Positions 26,345-34,905 of a stretch of DNA of 64,000 bases are shown piece after piece. How positions within the stretch are numbered: position 1 is the stretch's first letter; every line of letters begins with the position of its first letter. A program made the translations under genes and the position numbers. The notes beneath the pieces are model-generated. The model worked only from the letters and a program-made list of their open reading frames with translations, was not told where the DNA came from and searched no databases. The DNA is from Erysipelotrichaceae bacterium (GTDB lineage Bacteria; Bacillota_I; Bacilli_A; Erysipelotrichales; Coprobacillaceae). Where the stretch lies: contig JAGZJH010000005.1 in assembly GCA_018365815.1 (NCBI GenBank), positions 1 to 64,000 on the forward strand, written 5' to 3'.

Positions 26345-28036
26345 TTAAAAAATCTGTATTTCTTCATTTTTGCCATTCAAGTAAGCTACATATACCGGCA
26401 TATTCTCATTTGTAATATAAAACTCATTCTCAGAATATCTTCCTTCCATTGCATTCTCGTATTTTTCAGAAGAAAAATCATCAACTTTAACAAATCTAAT
26501 TTTTGATTCTGAGACAGACCCTATAGAGTTATAGATAGTTTTCTCTTGATAATAATGTTTATAGGCTTTAATGGTTTGGGTGTTGTCAAATCTTAAAATG
26601 AATTTTTTAATTCCTCTCGGTAACTCCTGAATATTCTTATATAACCTATCAAAAGTATTATCATCAATACCTAATGACTTTTTATCTGTATTTAAATTGT
26701 CACTCATTTTATAGCCACCAATTAACAAATAAAAAAGTAATATAGTATTATTTCTTATTTTTGTTACAACTGAAAATTCACCAATATTATCTTTATGAAA
26801 ATGATCGTTTCTGCAATCTTGAGCATAATTTTTTAGCAATTTATATATCTTTTTTCTTGCATCATCAGATAAATTCCATCCATGCTCATTGTCTTTTAAA
26901 AAGTTAATCATAGGAGTAAGAGTTATATTAAAGTAATCTTTAAAATCTTCTTTAAAAATTACTTGTTGAGCCATTTTCTTTGGCTTTCTTACTGTAACAC
27001 CATCTTTATACATATGGTCGGGTATTTTGGAACTATTTTTCATAATCCACAAAGTTTCATTTGATGGAAATTCGAGATTAATCTGTATCAGTCTATATAT
27101 TAGCTGTTCAATTGCTTTTAAATATCCACATGCGACTGATGTAAAATCAAAATTGTTTTGATTTTTGAAAATTTGATATTGGTATTCTGCGGTTATAAAG
27201 CACTTCGCAAAACTTTCTGAACCTAAAAGTGATTTATATAGACCTCTATCAATAAATCTCTCATCACACACTTTATAATCTTTTTCATCAAAATAAATGT
27301 TTTCAAGATTAAAATCTTCGTGTTCGTCATTTACCATTAAAAATCTGTCATCTCTATAATTTCTATTATATAAATCTTTATCTACTTCTATTTTAAAGTT
27401 AGATAAATATCTTAATGTTAAACGTGGGATTGTATCAAATCCAATATCATCATTAGCATTTTTTACAGCAAGTTTCAATTTGTTAAACACCGTTTCAAAA
27501 TCCACTTCTATAAACCAATGTTTGAAAAAATCTTCAAATGATATGATTTGAAAATTAATGTTTTCAATTCTTCTGTCTTTTCTTTCTATATTCCAGTTTA
27601 TTTGATAAATTTCAGAAAGATTATAGTTATTCAATAGTTCATCAATATCATCTTCTAATACAGAAGTATATCGATATCCAATTCTCTTATTATCTTTTTC
27701 AATAATAAATTCAAAAGGATATATATCTTCGATTGCCTCATTGTTAAATAACACTTCACATTTTTTATTTGGCCAAAGACTATTAATGTCGAACAAGTCA
27801 AATAAGCACATCAAAGATTGATTAATCAAAGTATCACGAATTTTCCATTCCAACACTCTCTCAAAAAAAGCATATTCATAATATGTATTGTTTGCAGTTT
27901 CTAATTGTTGAAATCCTATAGGTATTTTTCTGTTTTTCCTAAAAAGACCGTTTTCTGCAATAGAATTAATTTCTATTAAAAATTGCTTTACTGATGAATC
28001 GATTATTTTATTAACTTCATCTTGTAATTGGCTCAT
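26345..28036 (-). CDS. Unrecognised 563-aa protein with a HEPN-like R-x4-H motif (defence candidate)
   Basis: I do not recognise this family. The protein is large, soluble and rich in Asn/Asp/Lys. Near residues 303-318 the helix GYLKAIEQLIYRLIQI resembles the first helix of HEPN domains, and near 409-414 RNDHFH in a helical context (NYAQDCRNDHFHKDNI) fits the HEPN R-x4-6-H ribonuclease motif, followed by a further helix NNTILLFYLLIG. The N-terminal part (PFEFIIEKDNKRIGYRY) might be a degenerate nuclease-like fold, but this is weak. GGAGGTGAG precedes the ATG. It is the third gene of an operon after the XRE regulator and the DUF262 nuclease, so a role in phage defence is inferred. Confidence 0.6.
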   Translation of the reverse strand: MSQLQDEVNKIIDSSVKQFLIEINSIAENGLFRKNRKIPIGFQQLETANNTYYEYAFFERVLEWKIRDTLINQSLMCLFDLFDINSLWPNKKCEVLFNNEAIEDIYPFEFIIEKDNKRIGYRYTSVLEDDIDELLNNYNLSEIYQINWNIERKDRRIENINFQIISFEDFFKHWFIEVDFETVFNKLKLAVKNANDDIGFDTIPRLTLRYLSNFKIEVDKDLYNRNYRDDRFLMVNDEHEDFNLENIYFDEKDYKVCDERFIDRGLYKSLLGSESFAKCFITAEYQYQIFKNQNNFDFTSVACGYLKAIEQLIYRLIQINLEFPSNETLWIMKNSSKIPDHMYKDGVTVRKPKKMAQQVIFKEDFKDYFNITLTPMINFLKDNEHGWNLSDDARKKIYKLLKNYAQDCRNDHFHKDNIGEFSVVTKIRNNTILLFYLLIGGYKMSDNLNTDKKSLGIDDNTFDRLYKNIQELPRGIKKFILRFDNTQTIKAYKHYYQEKTIYNSIGSVSESKIRFVKVDDFSSEKYENAMEGRYSENEFYITNENMPVYVAYLNGKNEEIQIF

Positions 28037-28094
28037 TATGACTCACCTCCACAAAAATCGAATAATTTTATCCCTGTTATCAACAAATCATTCA

Positions 28095-30479
28095 CTATAC
28101 ATTATGTTTTTTGTACCATGAAATGATGTCATTTCTATTTCCTGCAAACCACTGGGTAGTAACAAACAGCAATTCTCCTTTATGGCTTATAGGTTCTTTC
28201 CTATATCTTATTACATTGCTCCCACCCATATTTGCGTTTCTAGTTGATGCAAGAACAGGATAATCTGTTCTATTAAAAAGTTGTTTTGTGTACTCTTTGG
28301 TTTTTAACATTTCAATTTCTTCATTACTAATTTTTTCTTTTTCAATCAAGTCCTTAATCATGGCATATGCTAACGAACCAACTTTAATATTTGAATATGT
28401 TGTTTCATCTGCTAAAGTAAAAGGTTTTGTGCTTGATTTATCATCTGAAATTTCACAGTATCTTACACCATTCTTATTTACCCACTCACGCTTACCGCTT
28501 GCATTGCGTCCTAGAACTACAGATGCTGCTAATGAAATGCTTTCGAATTCATAATCTTCAACAAAGATGCAATCAACTACAATATTACCCTTGATTAATT
28601 CTTCTCGTAGCTTATATGCATTAGGGTAATTAGTATTAAATTTATCTACTACATTTGATGATACTGTACTACCTTTCTCTACAATAAATCCCTGACTGCC
28701 AACATAACCACTAGCATTGGCACCACGCTTGTTAGTTATGTATAGTTTTTCATAATCGTCATCATCGGAAATAATTGATTGATATGTTTTTAAATCCCAA
28801 TTATCTTCAAATATTTTCATCAAATCTATTTGTCTTTTTTCAACAATATCTTCCGTCCATGAATTTTCATTCAAAACTTGTGTTGTAAGTGGGTAAGATG
28901 TAGTTCCATTTTTTCCTTTAAAGTAAACATCCTTCTTTTTCTCAAAATCATAATTTTGAGCTTCTGAATTCTTCTTTCTTGTAAGTGGCACAAGATTAGC
29001 AATTCGATTAATCCATAATTTCCTTCTATCTATTTCTGGCCATAACTTTTCCCAATCGGAATCTTGATTAATGGTCTGTGGAAGTACATGTTCGATTGTT
29101 AAAACACTGCTTTCTGAATCGTAACCCATTGCTCCATCACTTACAAAAGCATTTAATCGAAGAATAACATAATTTCTTCTTTTACCTGTCATTAGATAAA
29201 TTTCTCCATCTAGAGCATTTTTAAATTCGATTTTCTCGCTATTCGTCAGATCAACTGAGGATAATTTATCGTTTATATTATGATCGGGGTTACTTTCCAT
29301 TTCATCTAGAATAGCTTTATATCTTTCAATTCTATGGTTTACATCTTTTGCAGTAATATGAAGGTATGAAGCTAATCGTTCTAATTTTTGAACAAACCAC
29401 AAAATGTATTCAGAATCGTTTTTATTATCCGCAAAGAACTTTATTGCAGATGGCATCCAATCAGAATTATCTATTTTGTTCAACCAATAGAGATACTCAT
29501 TTATTTTACTTGCATTTCCTGTTGATGTGTATTTCCTATCTTTCAAGATTTTATATGCTTCTGAATACGGCTCTAGAATATTATCAATTAATTGCTTTGG
29601 AGTAGATCTTGAAATAACATATTCTCTAAATTCTTCTAATAAATTTTGTTTTGATTTTGATTTTGCATAAATCATTCGTGTATGTGTAAAAACTTCATTG
29701 AAGCCAGCACGAGTAGTCTTTATTTCTAAATCTTCCCATTTTTCTGTATACTCTTGCTGATCTTTTGATTCTATTTGGCCAATAATATCTGATTTTATTA
29801 TATCGATTGGCATAAGATTTAAGCCTCTACTATTCATGACAGAAAACACTCTAAAAGCAGATTGTTGACTAGGTGTATAAACAGCAACCAAATAACATCT
29901 TGTTACAAGGAAACGACAGAAATCAATTATTTTAGTTTCGTCATTACCAAACTTCTCATCAAATTTTCTCATTAACAATTCGCAATTCTCTTTTATATGA
30001 ACTTGTGATTCATTTTCAAGTGTTTCTTTATCAATTTTTTTCAAATCATCAATTTTTAAATTTTGAATGTATTTGTTAAAGAATTTTTGGTCTTTATCTC
30101 TTAAATGCAAGCGTGGTAAAGGCTCTAACCCTTCTAATACATTTCCAGCTTCTCTAATATAGCTCATACAATTTATCTGATTATCACCACTTAAATGTAA
30201 AGCTACAACAGCCATAAAAATGGTGAGTGTTGTTAATCTTTGCTGTCCATCTATCACATCTGCATGAGGCTTATCATCTTCTTTGATGAGAACAATACTC
30301 CCCAAAAAATAATTATCATTTTGTTCATCAATAAAAAAATCGTATAAGTCATCGAACAATGTCTCTGTTTCTTCTTCCGTCCAAGCATACGGCCTTTGAT
30401 AAGCGGGGATATAATAATCAAATTCCTTGCTAAATATTTTATTTAAAGAATACTCTTTTCCTGTTATCTTGCTGCTCAT
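28095..30479 (-). CDS. GmrSD-like type IV restriction nuclease (DUF262-DUF1524-DUF4357)
   Basis: A 794-aa protein combining the GmrS- and GmrD-type domains. The N-terminal DUF262 (ParB/sulfiredoxin-like NTPase) has YYIPAYQRPYAWTEEE and DGQQRLTT near residue 77. The DUF1524 HNH-type nuclease domain has LTIEHVLPQT near 465 and NRIANLVPLTRKKNSEAQN. After it comes a DUF4357 segment (GFIVEKGSTVS, then FESISLAASVVLGRNASGKREW), a restriction-associated domain, and a C-terminal extension of about 90 aa. GmrSD enzymes cut modified, for example glucosylated, phage DNA; target specificity here is unknown. GAGGAATAATT precedes the ATG, 2 nt after the XRE gene. Confidence 0.85.
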   Translation of the reverse strand: MSSKITGKEYSLNKIFSKEFDYYIPAYQRPYAWTEEETETLFDDLYDFFIDEQNDNYFLGSIVLIKEDDKPHADVIDGQQRLTTLTIFMAVVALHLSGDNQINCMSYIREAGNVLEGLEPLPRLHLRDKDQKFFNKYIQNLKIDDLKKIDKETLENESQVHIKENCELLMRKFDEKFGNDETKIIDFCRFLVTRCYLVAVYTPSQQSAFRVFSVMNSRGLNLMPIDIIKSDIIGQIESKDQQEYTEKWEDLEIKTTRAGFNEVFTHTRMIYAKSKSKQNLLEEFREYVISRSTPKQLIDNILEPYSEAYKILKDRKYTSTGNASKINEYLYWLNKIDNSDWMPSAIKFFADNKNDSEYILWFVQKLERLASYLHITAKDVNHRIERYKAILDEMESNPDHNINDKLSSVDLTNSEKIEFKNALDGEIYLMTGKRRNYVILRLNAFVSDGAMGYDSESSVLTIEHVLPQTINQDSDWEKLWPEIDRRKLWINRIANLVPLTRKKNSEAQNYDFEKKKDVYFKGKNGTTSYPLTTQVLNENSWTEDIVEKRQIDLMKIFEDNWDLKTYQSIISDDDDYEKLYITNKRGANASGYVGSQGFIVEKGSTVSSNVVDKFNTNYPNAYKLREELIKGNIVVDCIFVEDYEFESISLAASVVLGRNASGKREWVNKNGVRYCEISDDKSSTKPFTLADETTYSNIKVGSLAYAMIKDLIEKEKISNEEIEMLKTKEYTKQLFNRTDYPVLASTRNANMGGSNVIRYRKEPISHKGELLFVTTQWFAGNRNDIISWYKKHNV

Positions 30480-30481
30480 AA

Positions 30482-30697
30482 TTATTCCTCCGACCTTTTC
30501 ACATAATTTAACTCAATATCATATCCCAACTCTTCCATCATCTTAACGAAAGTGTTATTAATAACACCTTCTTTTTTCTTGATGACACGATTTACATATG
30601 AACTTGTTGTATTGATATTTTCTGCAAGCTGAGCCTGTGTAATTCCCAATTCAATACATTTAACCTTTACATCTACTTCAATGTTGTTCTTAAGCAT
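30482..30697 (-). CDS. Small XRE-family repressor of the defence operon
   Basis: A 71-aa helix-turn-helix protein (LGITQAQLAENINTTSSYVN is the HTH; the tail FVKMMEELGYDIELNYVKR follows). The ATG at 30697 is chosen because AAAGGAG lies 5 nt upstream; longer frames would start inside the promoter. It is the first gene of the operon with the DUF262 nuclease, whose start lies 2 nt beyond its stop, so it probably autoregulates the cassette as controllers of restriction systems do. Confidence 0.82.
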   Translation of the reverse strand: MLKNNIEVDVKVKCIELGITQAQLAENINTTSSYVNRVIKKKEGVINNTFVKMMEELGYDIELNYVKRSEE

Positions 30698-30743
30698 GAG
30701 TTCTCCTTTACTAACAACAGTTATTTCACTAATAAGATAATTT

Positions 30744-30772
30744 ATTATACCATCAAAATCAATAAATAACAA
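30744..30772 (-). promoter_or_regulatory. Promoter of the XRE-DUF262-563aa operon
   Basis: TTGTTA (30767-30772) and a consensus TATAAT (30744-30749) on the minus strand are separated by 17 bp, about 45 nt before the XRE start codon. The short leader (30698-30743) would be a natural operator for the XRE protein. Confidence 0.78.
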
Positions 30773-30794
30773 TTAGGCAACTTCCACATAAAGC

Positions 30795-30823
30795 AAAAAA
30801 ACACCCAGGACTTAGCCTGAGTG
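30795..30823 (-). terminator. Terminator behind the recombinase genes
   Basis: ACACCCAGG (30801-30809) and CCTGAGTG (30816-30823) form a short-loop hairpin followed on the minus strand by seven Ts, 14 nt past the recombinase stop codon. Its arms and flanks recur at 25965-25996. Confidence 0.85.
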
Positions 30824-30836
30824 CATAATGGGAATA

Positions 30837-32417
30837 TTAAACTGTTATTTCTGTTCCATCCTTAAAAACTACTGTAACATTTTCTTTGCTTCTAACTACA
30901 ATCTTCTCTGCAAGGCTGCTCCATAACCCTTCATCAAATTCTGTGATAATATCCACTTGTTCTTTTAGAACTGTAATGAATCTTCCCATCTGTTCATACT
31001 TGGCATCTTTGTTTGAAATGGTACTACAAATCTCATCATACTCGCTTTTTAATTTATCGTATCGTTCCACCAAAGCGTTATATCTTTTGTTGTAATCATC
31101 TTGATTCTGTGCTTTCCTTGCGTTTTCTTCAACGATTGCTTGTGTCATATCAACTGTAACGGTTATGTCTTGTTCTAAGTTATCCCTTTTCTTCAGCAAT
31201 TCCTTTTTGTCGCATAAGGCTTGCCTTACCAATTCAAGGTTAGCAATAATCTCATCCTTTTCTGTTATCAGTTCATTAACTGCTTTTATGAAGATTTCCT
31301 TTAATTCATACTCAGTAAAATGTGGTGTGCTGCAACCAGTATTATTTCTGAACTTGTTATTGCATTGATAGATAACTCTTCGATATTTATCATTGGAGTG
31401 CCATACTTTGGAGCCATACCAACCACCACACTCAGCACATTGTACTTTTGATGAGAATATCGTTATTCCACTGTATCTTGATTTTCCTTTTCCTCTTCGT
31501 TCAATTTCCACTTGTACCAAATCAAAAAGCTGTGGATCAATAATTGCCTCGTGGTTATTCTCCACATAATACTGTGGTACTTCACCCTCGTTTTTCTTCA
31601 TCTTCTTATTTAAGAAATCAACAGTGAACTCCTTTTGAAGAAGTGCATCACCTTTATATTTTTCATTTGTAAGAATACTTTTCGCCGATGATTGACTCCA
31701 TACATCTTTACCTCCGGGAGTTTTAATTCCTCGGCTAGTAAGTTCTTTAGCTATTGTATGAAAGGTAAGTCCGTCTAAGAAAAGTTTATAAATGAGTTTT
31801 ACTGTCTTTGCTTGTTCCGGCACCACCACTATCGTACCGTCTGCTGCCTTTTCATATCCTAAAAATCGACTGTAAGCAAAGCTGACTTTACCATCAGCAA
31901 ATCGTTTTCTATGACCCCAAGTAACATTCTCCGAAATACTACGACTTTCTTCTTGAGCTAATGAACTCATAATGGTAAGAAGAAGTTCTCCTTTACTATC
32001 AAAAGTCCATATATTTTCTTTTTCAAAGTAGCACTCGATGTTGTTTTCTTTTAACTTTCTGATGGTAGAAAGCGAATCGACTGTATTTCTTGCAAATCTT
32101 GAAACCGACTTTGTAATAATTAAATCAATCTTTCCATCAAGAGCGTCAGCCACCATTCGATTGAATCCATCTCTTCTTCTTGTATTTGTAGCACTGATTC
32201 CTTCATCTGAATAAAGTCCTGCAAACTCCCAATCATCTCGGCTTTTGATGTAGTTTGTATAATAATCAACCTGTGCTTCATAACTGGTAGTTTGATCTTC
32301 GTGGTCAGTACTAACACGAGCATACCCTACAACCTTTCGCTTTTTCTTACTATCCATTGGTTTGGCAGTATATTTATTGATAGTTGCAGGTATTTGAGTT
32401 ACTTTTCTTTTTGCCAT
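30837..32417 (-). CDS. Large serine recombinase (integrase), copy 1
   Basis: A 526-aa large serine recombinase. The resolvase catalytic domain starts with VVGYARVSTD, with the nucleophile Ser near residue 36, and continues with DEGISATNTRRRDGF, ITKSVSRFARNT and the EESRSISENVTWGHRKRFADG long-helix region. A recombinase domain, a zinc ribbon with CAEC and later Cys residues near 335-355, and a C-terminal coiled coil follow. Such enzymes integrate and excise phages and conjugative elements at short att sites. It overlaps the second recombinase by 19 nt and ends at a terminator facing the cargo segment. Either one or both are the prophage integrase. Confidence 0.92.
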   Translation of the reverse strand: MAKRKVTQIPATINKYTAKPMDSKKKRKVVGYARVSTDHEDQTTSYEAQVDYYTNYIKSRDDWEFAGLYSDEGISATNTRRRDGFNRMVADALDGKIDLIITKSVSRFARNTVDSLSTIRKLKENNIECYFEKENIWTFDSKGELLLTIMSSLAQEESRSISENVTWGHRKRFADGKVSFAYSRFLGYEKAADGTIVVVPEQAKTVKLIYKLFLDGLTFHTIAKELTSRGIKTPGGKDVWSQSSAKSILTNEKYKGDALLQKEFTVDFLNKKMKKNEGEVPQYYVENNHEAIIDPQLFDLVQVEIERRGKGKSRYSGITIFSSKVQCAECGGWYGSKVWHSNDKYRRVIYQCNNKFRNNTGCSTPHFTEYELKEIFIKAVNELITEKDEIIANLELVRQALCDKKELLKKRDNLEQDITVTVDMTQAIVEENARKAQNQDDYNKRYNALVERYDKLKSEYDEICSTISNKDAKYEQMGRFITVLKEQVDIITEFDEGLWSSLAEKIVVRSKENVTVVFKDGTEITV

Positions 32418-34171
32418 TTATCCCCACGCTCCGTTCTCAACTTTTTCATTTTTTGACTCATTTTTTTCCTTCGTTCGTCATCCCATATCTGTTTCATACA
32501 CTCTCTCATATATTCCTTGTATTCCTCTGTATGAGGAGTACCTTTTTTCTTTTCCTTATAATCTAGTGTTTTAGTAGAACCATCTTTGAAATGAAAGGTA
32601 ACAGTGTTATTCAAAACTACTGCTTTATCTAATTTTTCATCCATTATTTTTTCTGAAAACTCATCAAGCTCTAACACTTCACAAACAAGACTTTTCAAAG
32701 TTGATTCTTTAATCGCAGTGTTTCCGCAACTTTCTGAACATCGCCTGGTTCTTTCTTTCGTTCCATCAGAATAAGTGTTTGACTGCCCTCGATAGTTATT
32801 ACCACAATTTCCACATACCACAAAACCTGTGAATTCAGTATGTCTTGTTGGACTTGTAGATTTTTTCTTATGAAGTTCTCCCCAGGCTTTTCTTCGTTCA
32901 GGAGTCCAACAATCCGTTCTTGCTGATGATTTCCATTTTTGAAGATATGTACTTCCATCTTTAAAATGAAATTCAAGCGCATCATCACCAATAACTACAA
33001 TCTTATCCACTCTTTCTTCAAAGACAGTTTCATCAAATTCCTCAGTGCCAAGAACCTCAGCACAAACCCTCTTCAATGTATTTTCCGGTATGCTCTTAGC
33101 ATCACAATACCTTTTTCCCTTTTCTGATTTGGTTAGACAAATCCAAATGTAATAAACCTTATCTGGGTCTTTTCTTTGACGCTTTCCACTTCTACGATAA
33201 CTTTTACCGCAAGTAGAACATTTAATCTTGCTAGTAAAGCAAGTAGTAGGAATACTCCAATTTGCTCTAACACCAAGTTCTCTTCGTCTTTTTATCTCAT
33301 CTTGAACTTGCTTATATACATCCATTGGGATAATTGGCTCATGTGTGTTCTCAACAAAGTATTGTGGAAGTTCTCCTTTGTTTTTCTTTGATTTTCCAGT
33401 GATGGGGTCAACAACATACTCCTTTTGAAAAAGCAAATTTCCTGTATAAGTGATGTTACTTAAGATTTGACGAATTGATGTATTTCCAAAATGACCGCCC
33501 TTATACGATTTCACACCCATCTCTTCAAGTTGCTTTTCTGTACTTTCTGCAGATAAACCTTTTAGAAAATTATCGTAAATGAGTTTTACAATCTTTGCCT
33601 CATCCGGTTCTATCACCAATTTATCATCTTTCCATCGGTATCCATAGATTTGAAACTGTCCATTAGGTATGCCTTGTTCAAACCTTTTTCTTGTAGCCCA
33701 TTTGACATTTTCAGAAATGGATCTACTTTCCTCTTGAGCAAATGAGGCAAGTATTGAAAGCATCAACTCACCATCACCACTCAAAGAGTTTATATTTTCT
33801 TTTTCAAATCTAACTTCTACACCTATATCTTTAAGTGCTCTTACTGTTTCAAGTAAATCGACTGTATTTCTTGCAAAACGCTGAATGGATTTTGTAAGTA
33901 TAATATCAATCTTTCCATTTTTAGCATCTTCAATCATTCGTTTAAATTCTTCACGCTTTGCTGTGCTTGTCCCACTAATACCATTATCCGCATATACTCC
34001 GGCAAACTCCCAATCAGGATTCTTTTGAATGAAGTTGTTATAATAGCTTATTTGTGCAGAAAGTGAATGGTTCATTCTTTCAGATTCCATTGAAATTCTG
34101 GCATAAGCAGCAACTCTTTTTCGTAGCTGCACAACAGGCATTTTATGTTCTATTTTCATTATTTTTCGCAC
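32399..34171 (-). CDS. Large serine recombinase (integrase), copy 2
   Basis: A 590-aa serine recombinase, clearly a paralogue of its neighbour but not identical. The catalytic domain starts AAYARISMES, with Ser near residue 27, followed by DNGISGTSTAKREEF, LTKSIQRFARNT and EESRSISENVKWATRKRFEQG. It has two zinc-ribbon units (CSTCGKSYRR near 335 and VCGNCGNNYRG near 465) and a basic C-terminus instead of a long coiled coil. A GTG start at 34171 has AGGAGG 8 nt upstream. Tandem recombinases of this kind are common in Firmicutes prophages and ICEs. It is preceded by the shared phage promoter element at 34197-34227. Confidence 0.92.
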   Translation of the reverse strand: MRKIMKIEHKMPVVQLRKRVAAYARISMESERMNHSLSAQISYYNNFIQKNPDWEFAGVYADNGISGTSTAKREEFKRMIEDAKNGKIDIILTKSIQRFARNTVDLLETVRALKDIGVEVRFEKENINSLSGDGELMLSILASFAQEESRSISENVKWATRKRFEQGIPNGQFQIYGYRWKDDKLVIEPDEAKIVKLIYDNFLKGLSAESTEKQLEEMGVKSYKGGHFGNTSIRQILSNITYTGNLLFQKEYVVDPITGKSKKNKGELPQYFVENTHEPIIPMDVYKQVQDEIKRRRELGVRANWSIPTTCFTSKIKCSTCGKSYRRSGKRQRKDPDKVYYIWICLTKSEKGKRYCDAKSIPENTLKRVCAEVLGTEEFDETVFEERVDKIVVIGDDALEFHFKDGSTYLQKWKSSARTDCWTPERRKAWGELHKKKSTSPTRHTEFTGFVVCGNCGNNYRGQSNTYSDGTKERTRRCSESCGNTAIKESTLKSLVCEVLELDEFSEKIMDEKLDKAVVLNNTVTFHFKDGSTKTLDYKEKKKGTPHTEEYKEYMRECMKQIWDDERRKKMSQKMKKLRTERGDKWQKEK

Positions 34172-34196
34172 TTTACAGACCTCCTTTCTTCAGTAC

Positions 34197-34227
34197 ATAT
34201 ATCACTCTAAAGCCTTAATTTATCAAG
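34197..34227 (-). promoter_or_regulatory. Shared phage promoter element, copy 1 (recombinase unit)
   Basis: On the minus strand CTTGATA and GGCTTTAGAGTGATATAT occupy the two ends of a 31-bp element that recurs without gaps at 52717-52747 and 54112-54142. It reads as a -35 TTGATA and an extended -10 (TGATATATG). The element overlaps the stop codon of the SHOCT gene and lies 26 nt before the recombinase start. Confidence 0.7.
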
Positions 34228-34394
34228 TCTATATCAGCAAATAATGTAGCAAAAGTTGGACCGTATTTTTCCTTCATTTTTGTATCAATTATGATATATT
34301 CCTCTTTTGATACAATCCCATCATCAAGCATTTTCTTTACCATACTCATAGTAGCAAGATAGAGTTTTTCGCTGTTAAGTTCTTCTTTACTCAT
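34215..34394 (-). CDS. SHOCT-like small protein next to recombinases
   Basis: A 59-aa protein starting at ATG 34394 with GGAGGTGGC upstream. The pattern KKMLDDGIVSKEEYIIIDTKMKEKYG fits the SHOCT short C-terminal oligomerisation motif (L-x2-G-I/L-I-[TS]-xxEYE-x2-K-x2-L/Y). Its start overlaps the stop of the preceding gene (ATGA). Genes of this type commonly sit directly before tandem serine recombinases in Firmicutes mobile elements. A role as an accessory or directionality factor is a guess. Confidence 0.75.
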   Translation of the reverse strand: MSKEELNSEKLYLATMSMVKKMLDDGIVSKEEYIIIDTKMKEKYGPTFATLFADIDLIN

Positions 34395-34801
34395 TGCTTG
34401 CCACCTCCAAATCTGTCGGCAACATAGCAATCATGAGAGCAATATTTCTTATTTGAATTGCCATAAACCTCAAACTTTTTATGGCAATATGGACATGCTT
34501 TAACTGTTACCTTTTTATGCTTGACCATATCTCTATGGGAATTCCACCATGCCATTCTGCATTTATCTGAGCAAAAATGTTTCACTTTTCTTTTGTCATT
34601 TTGAGGAACTACTGCACCACAATTTTTACAAAATACCTCGTTATCCTTAATCACCTTTATTTCATCAGTGCTAGTTAGATTATTTCTTCTACAATACGAT
34701 TTGATGGTATTTTCAGAAATACCTAATTCTTTTGCGATAGATTTATAACCCGCTCCCTTTGCCCTCATAGAAGTAATTTGTGTTTTTTGAATATCGTTCA
34801 T
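34391..34801 (-). CDS. HTH plus zinc-knuckle protein of the recombination module
   Basis: A 136-aa protein with an N-terminal sigma70-region-4-like HTH (MRAKGAGYKSIAKELGISENTIKSYCRRNNL) and two Cys-rich zinc-binding segments: CKNCGAVV with CSDKCRMAWW, and CPYCHKKFEV with CSHDC. The second resembles zinc-ribbon/treble-clef knuckles. ATG 34801 follows AGGAGGTG at slightly long spacing; an in-frame GTG at 34813 overlaps that site. It is cotranscribed with the SHOCT gene (4-nt overlap) and is probably a DNA-binding regulator or helper of the recombinases. Confidence 0.75.
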   Translation of the reverse strand: MNDIQKTQITSMRAKGAGYKSIAKELGISENTIKSYCRRNNLTSTDEIKVIKDNEVFCKNCGAVVPQNDKRKVKHFCSDKCRMAWWNSHRDMVKHKKVTVKACPYCHKKFEVYGNSNKKYCSHDCYVADRFGGGKQ

Positions 34802-34861
34802 AAGTAAAAACACCTCCTAAGTAACAGGCAAAGAAAACATCTCGATTTTTACCCCTAAAAC

Positions 34862-34897
34862 AAAAAAATACCCGCAAGAGAACAAATCTCCTACGGG
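34862..34897 (-). terminator. Terminator of the phage lysis module
   Basis: On the minus strand TGCCCGTAGGAGA pairs imperfectly with TCTCTTGCGGGTA and is followed by TTTTTTTG. It is 9 nt beyond the amidase stop codon and ends the late operon. Confidence 0.85.
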
Positions 34898-34905
34898 CAT
34901 ACACG

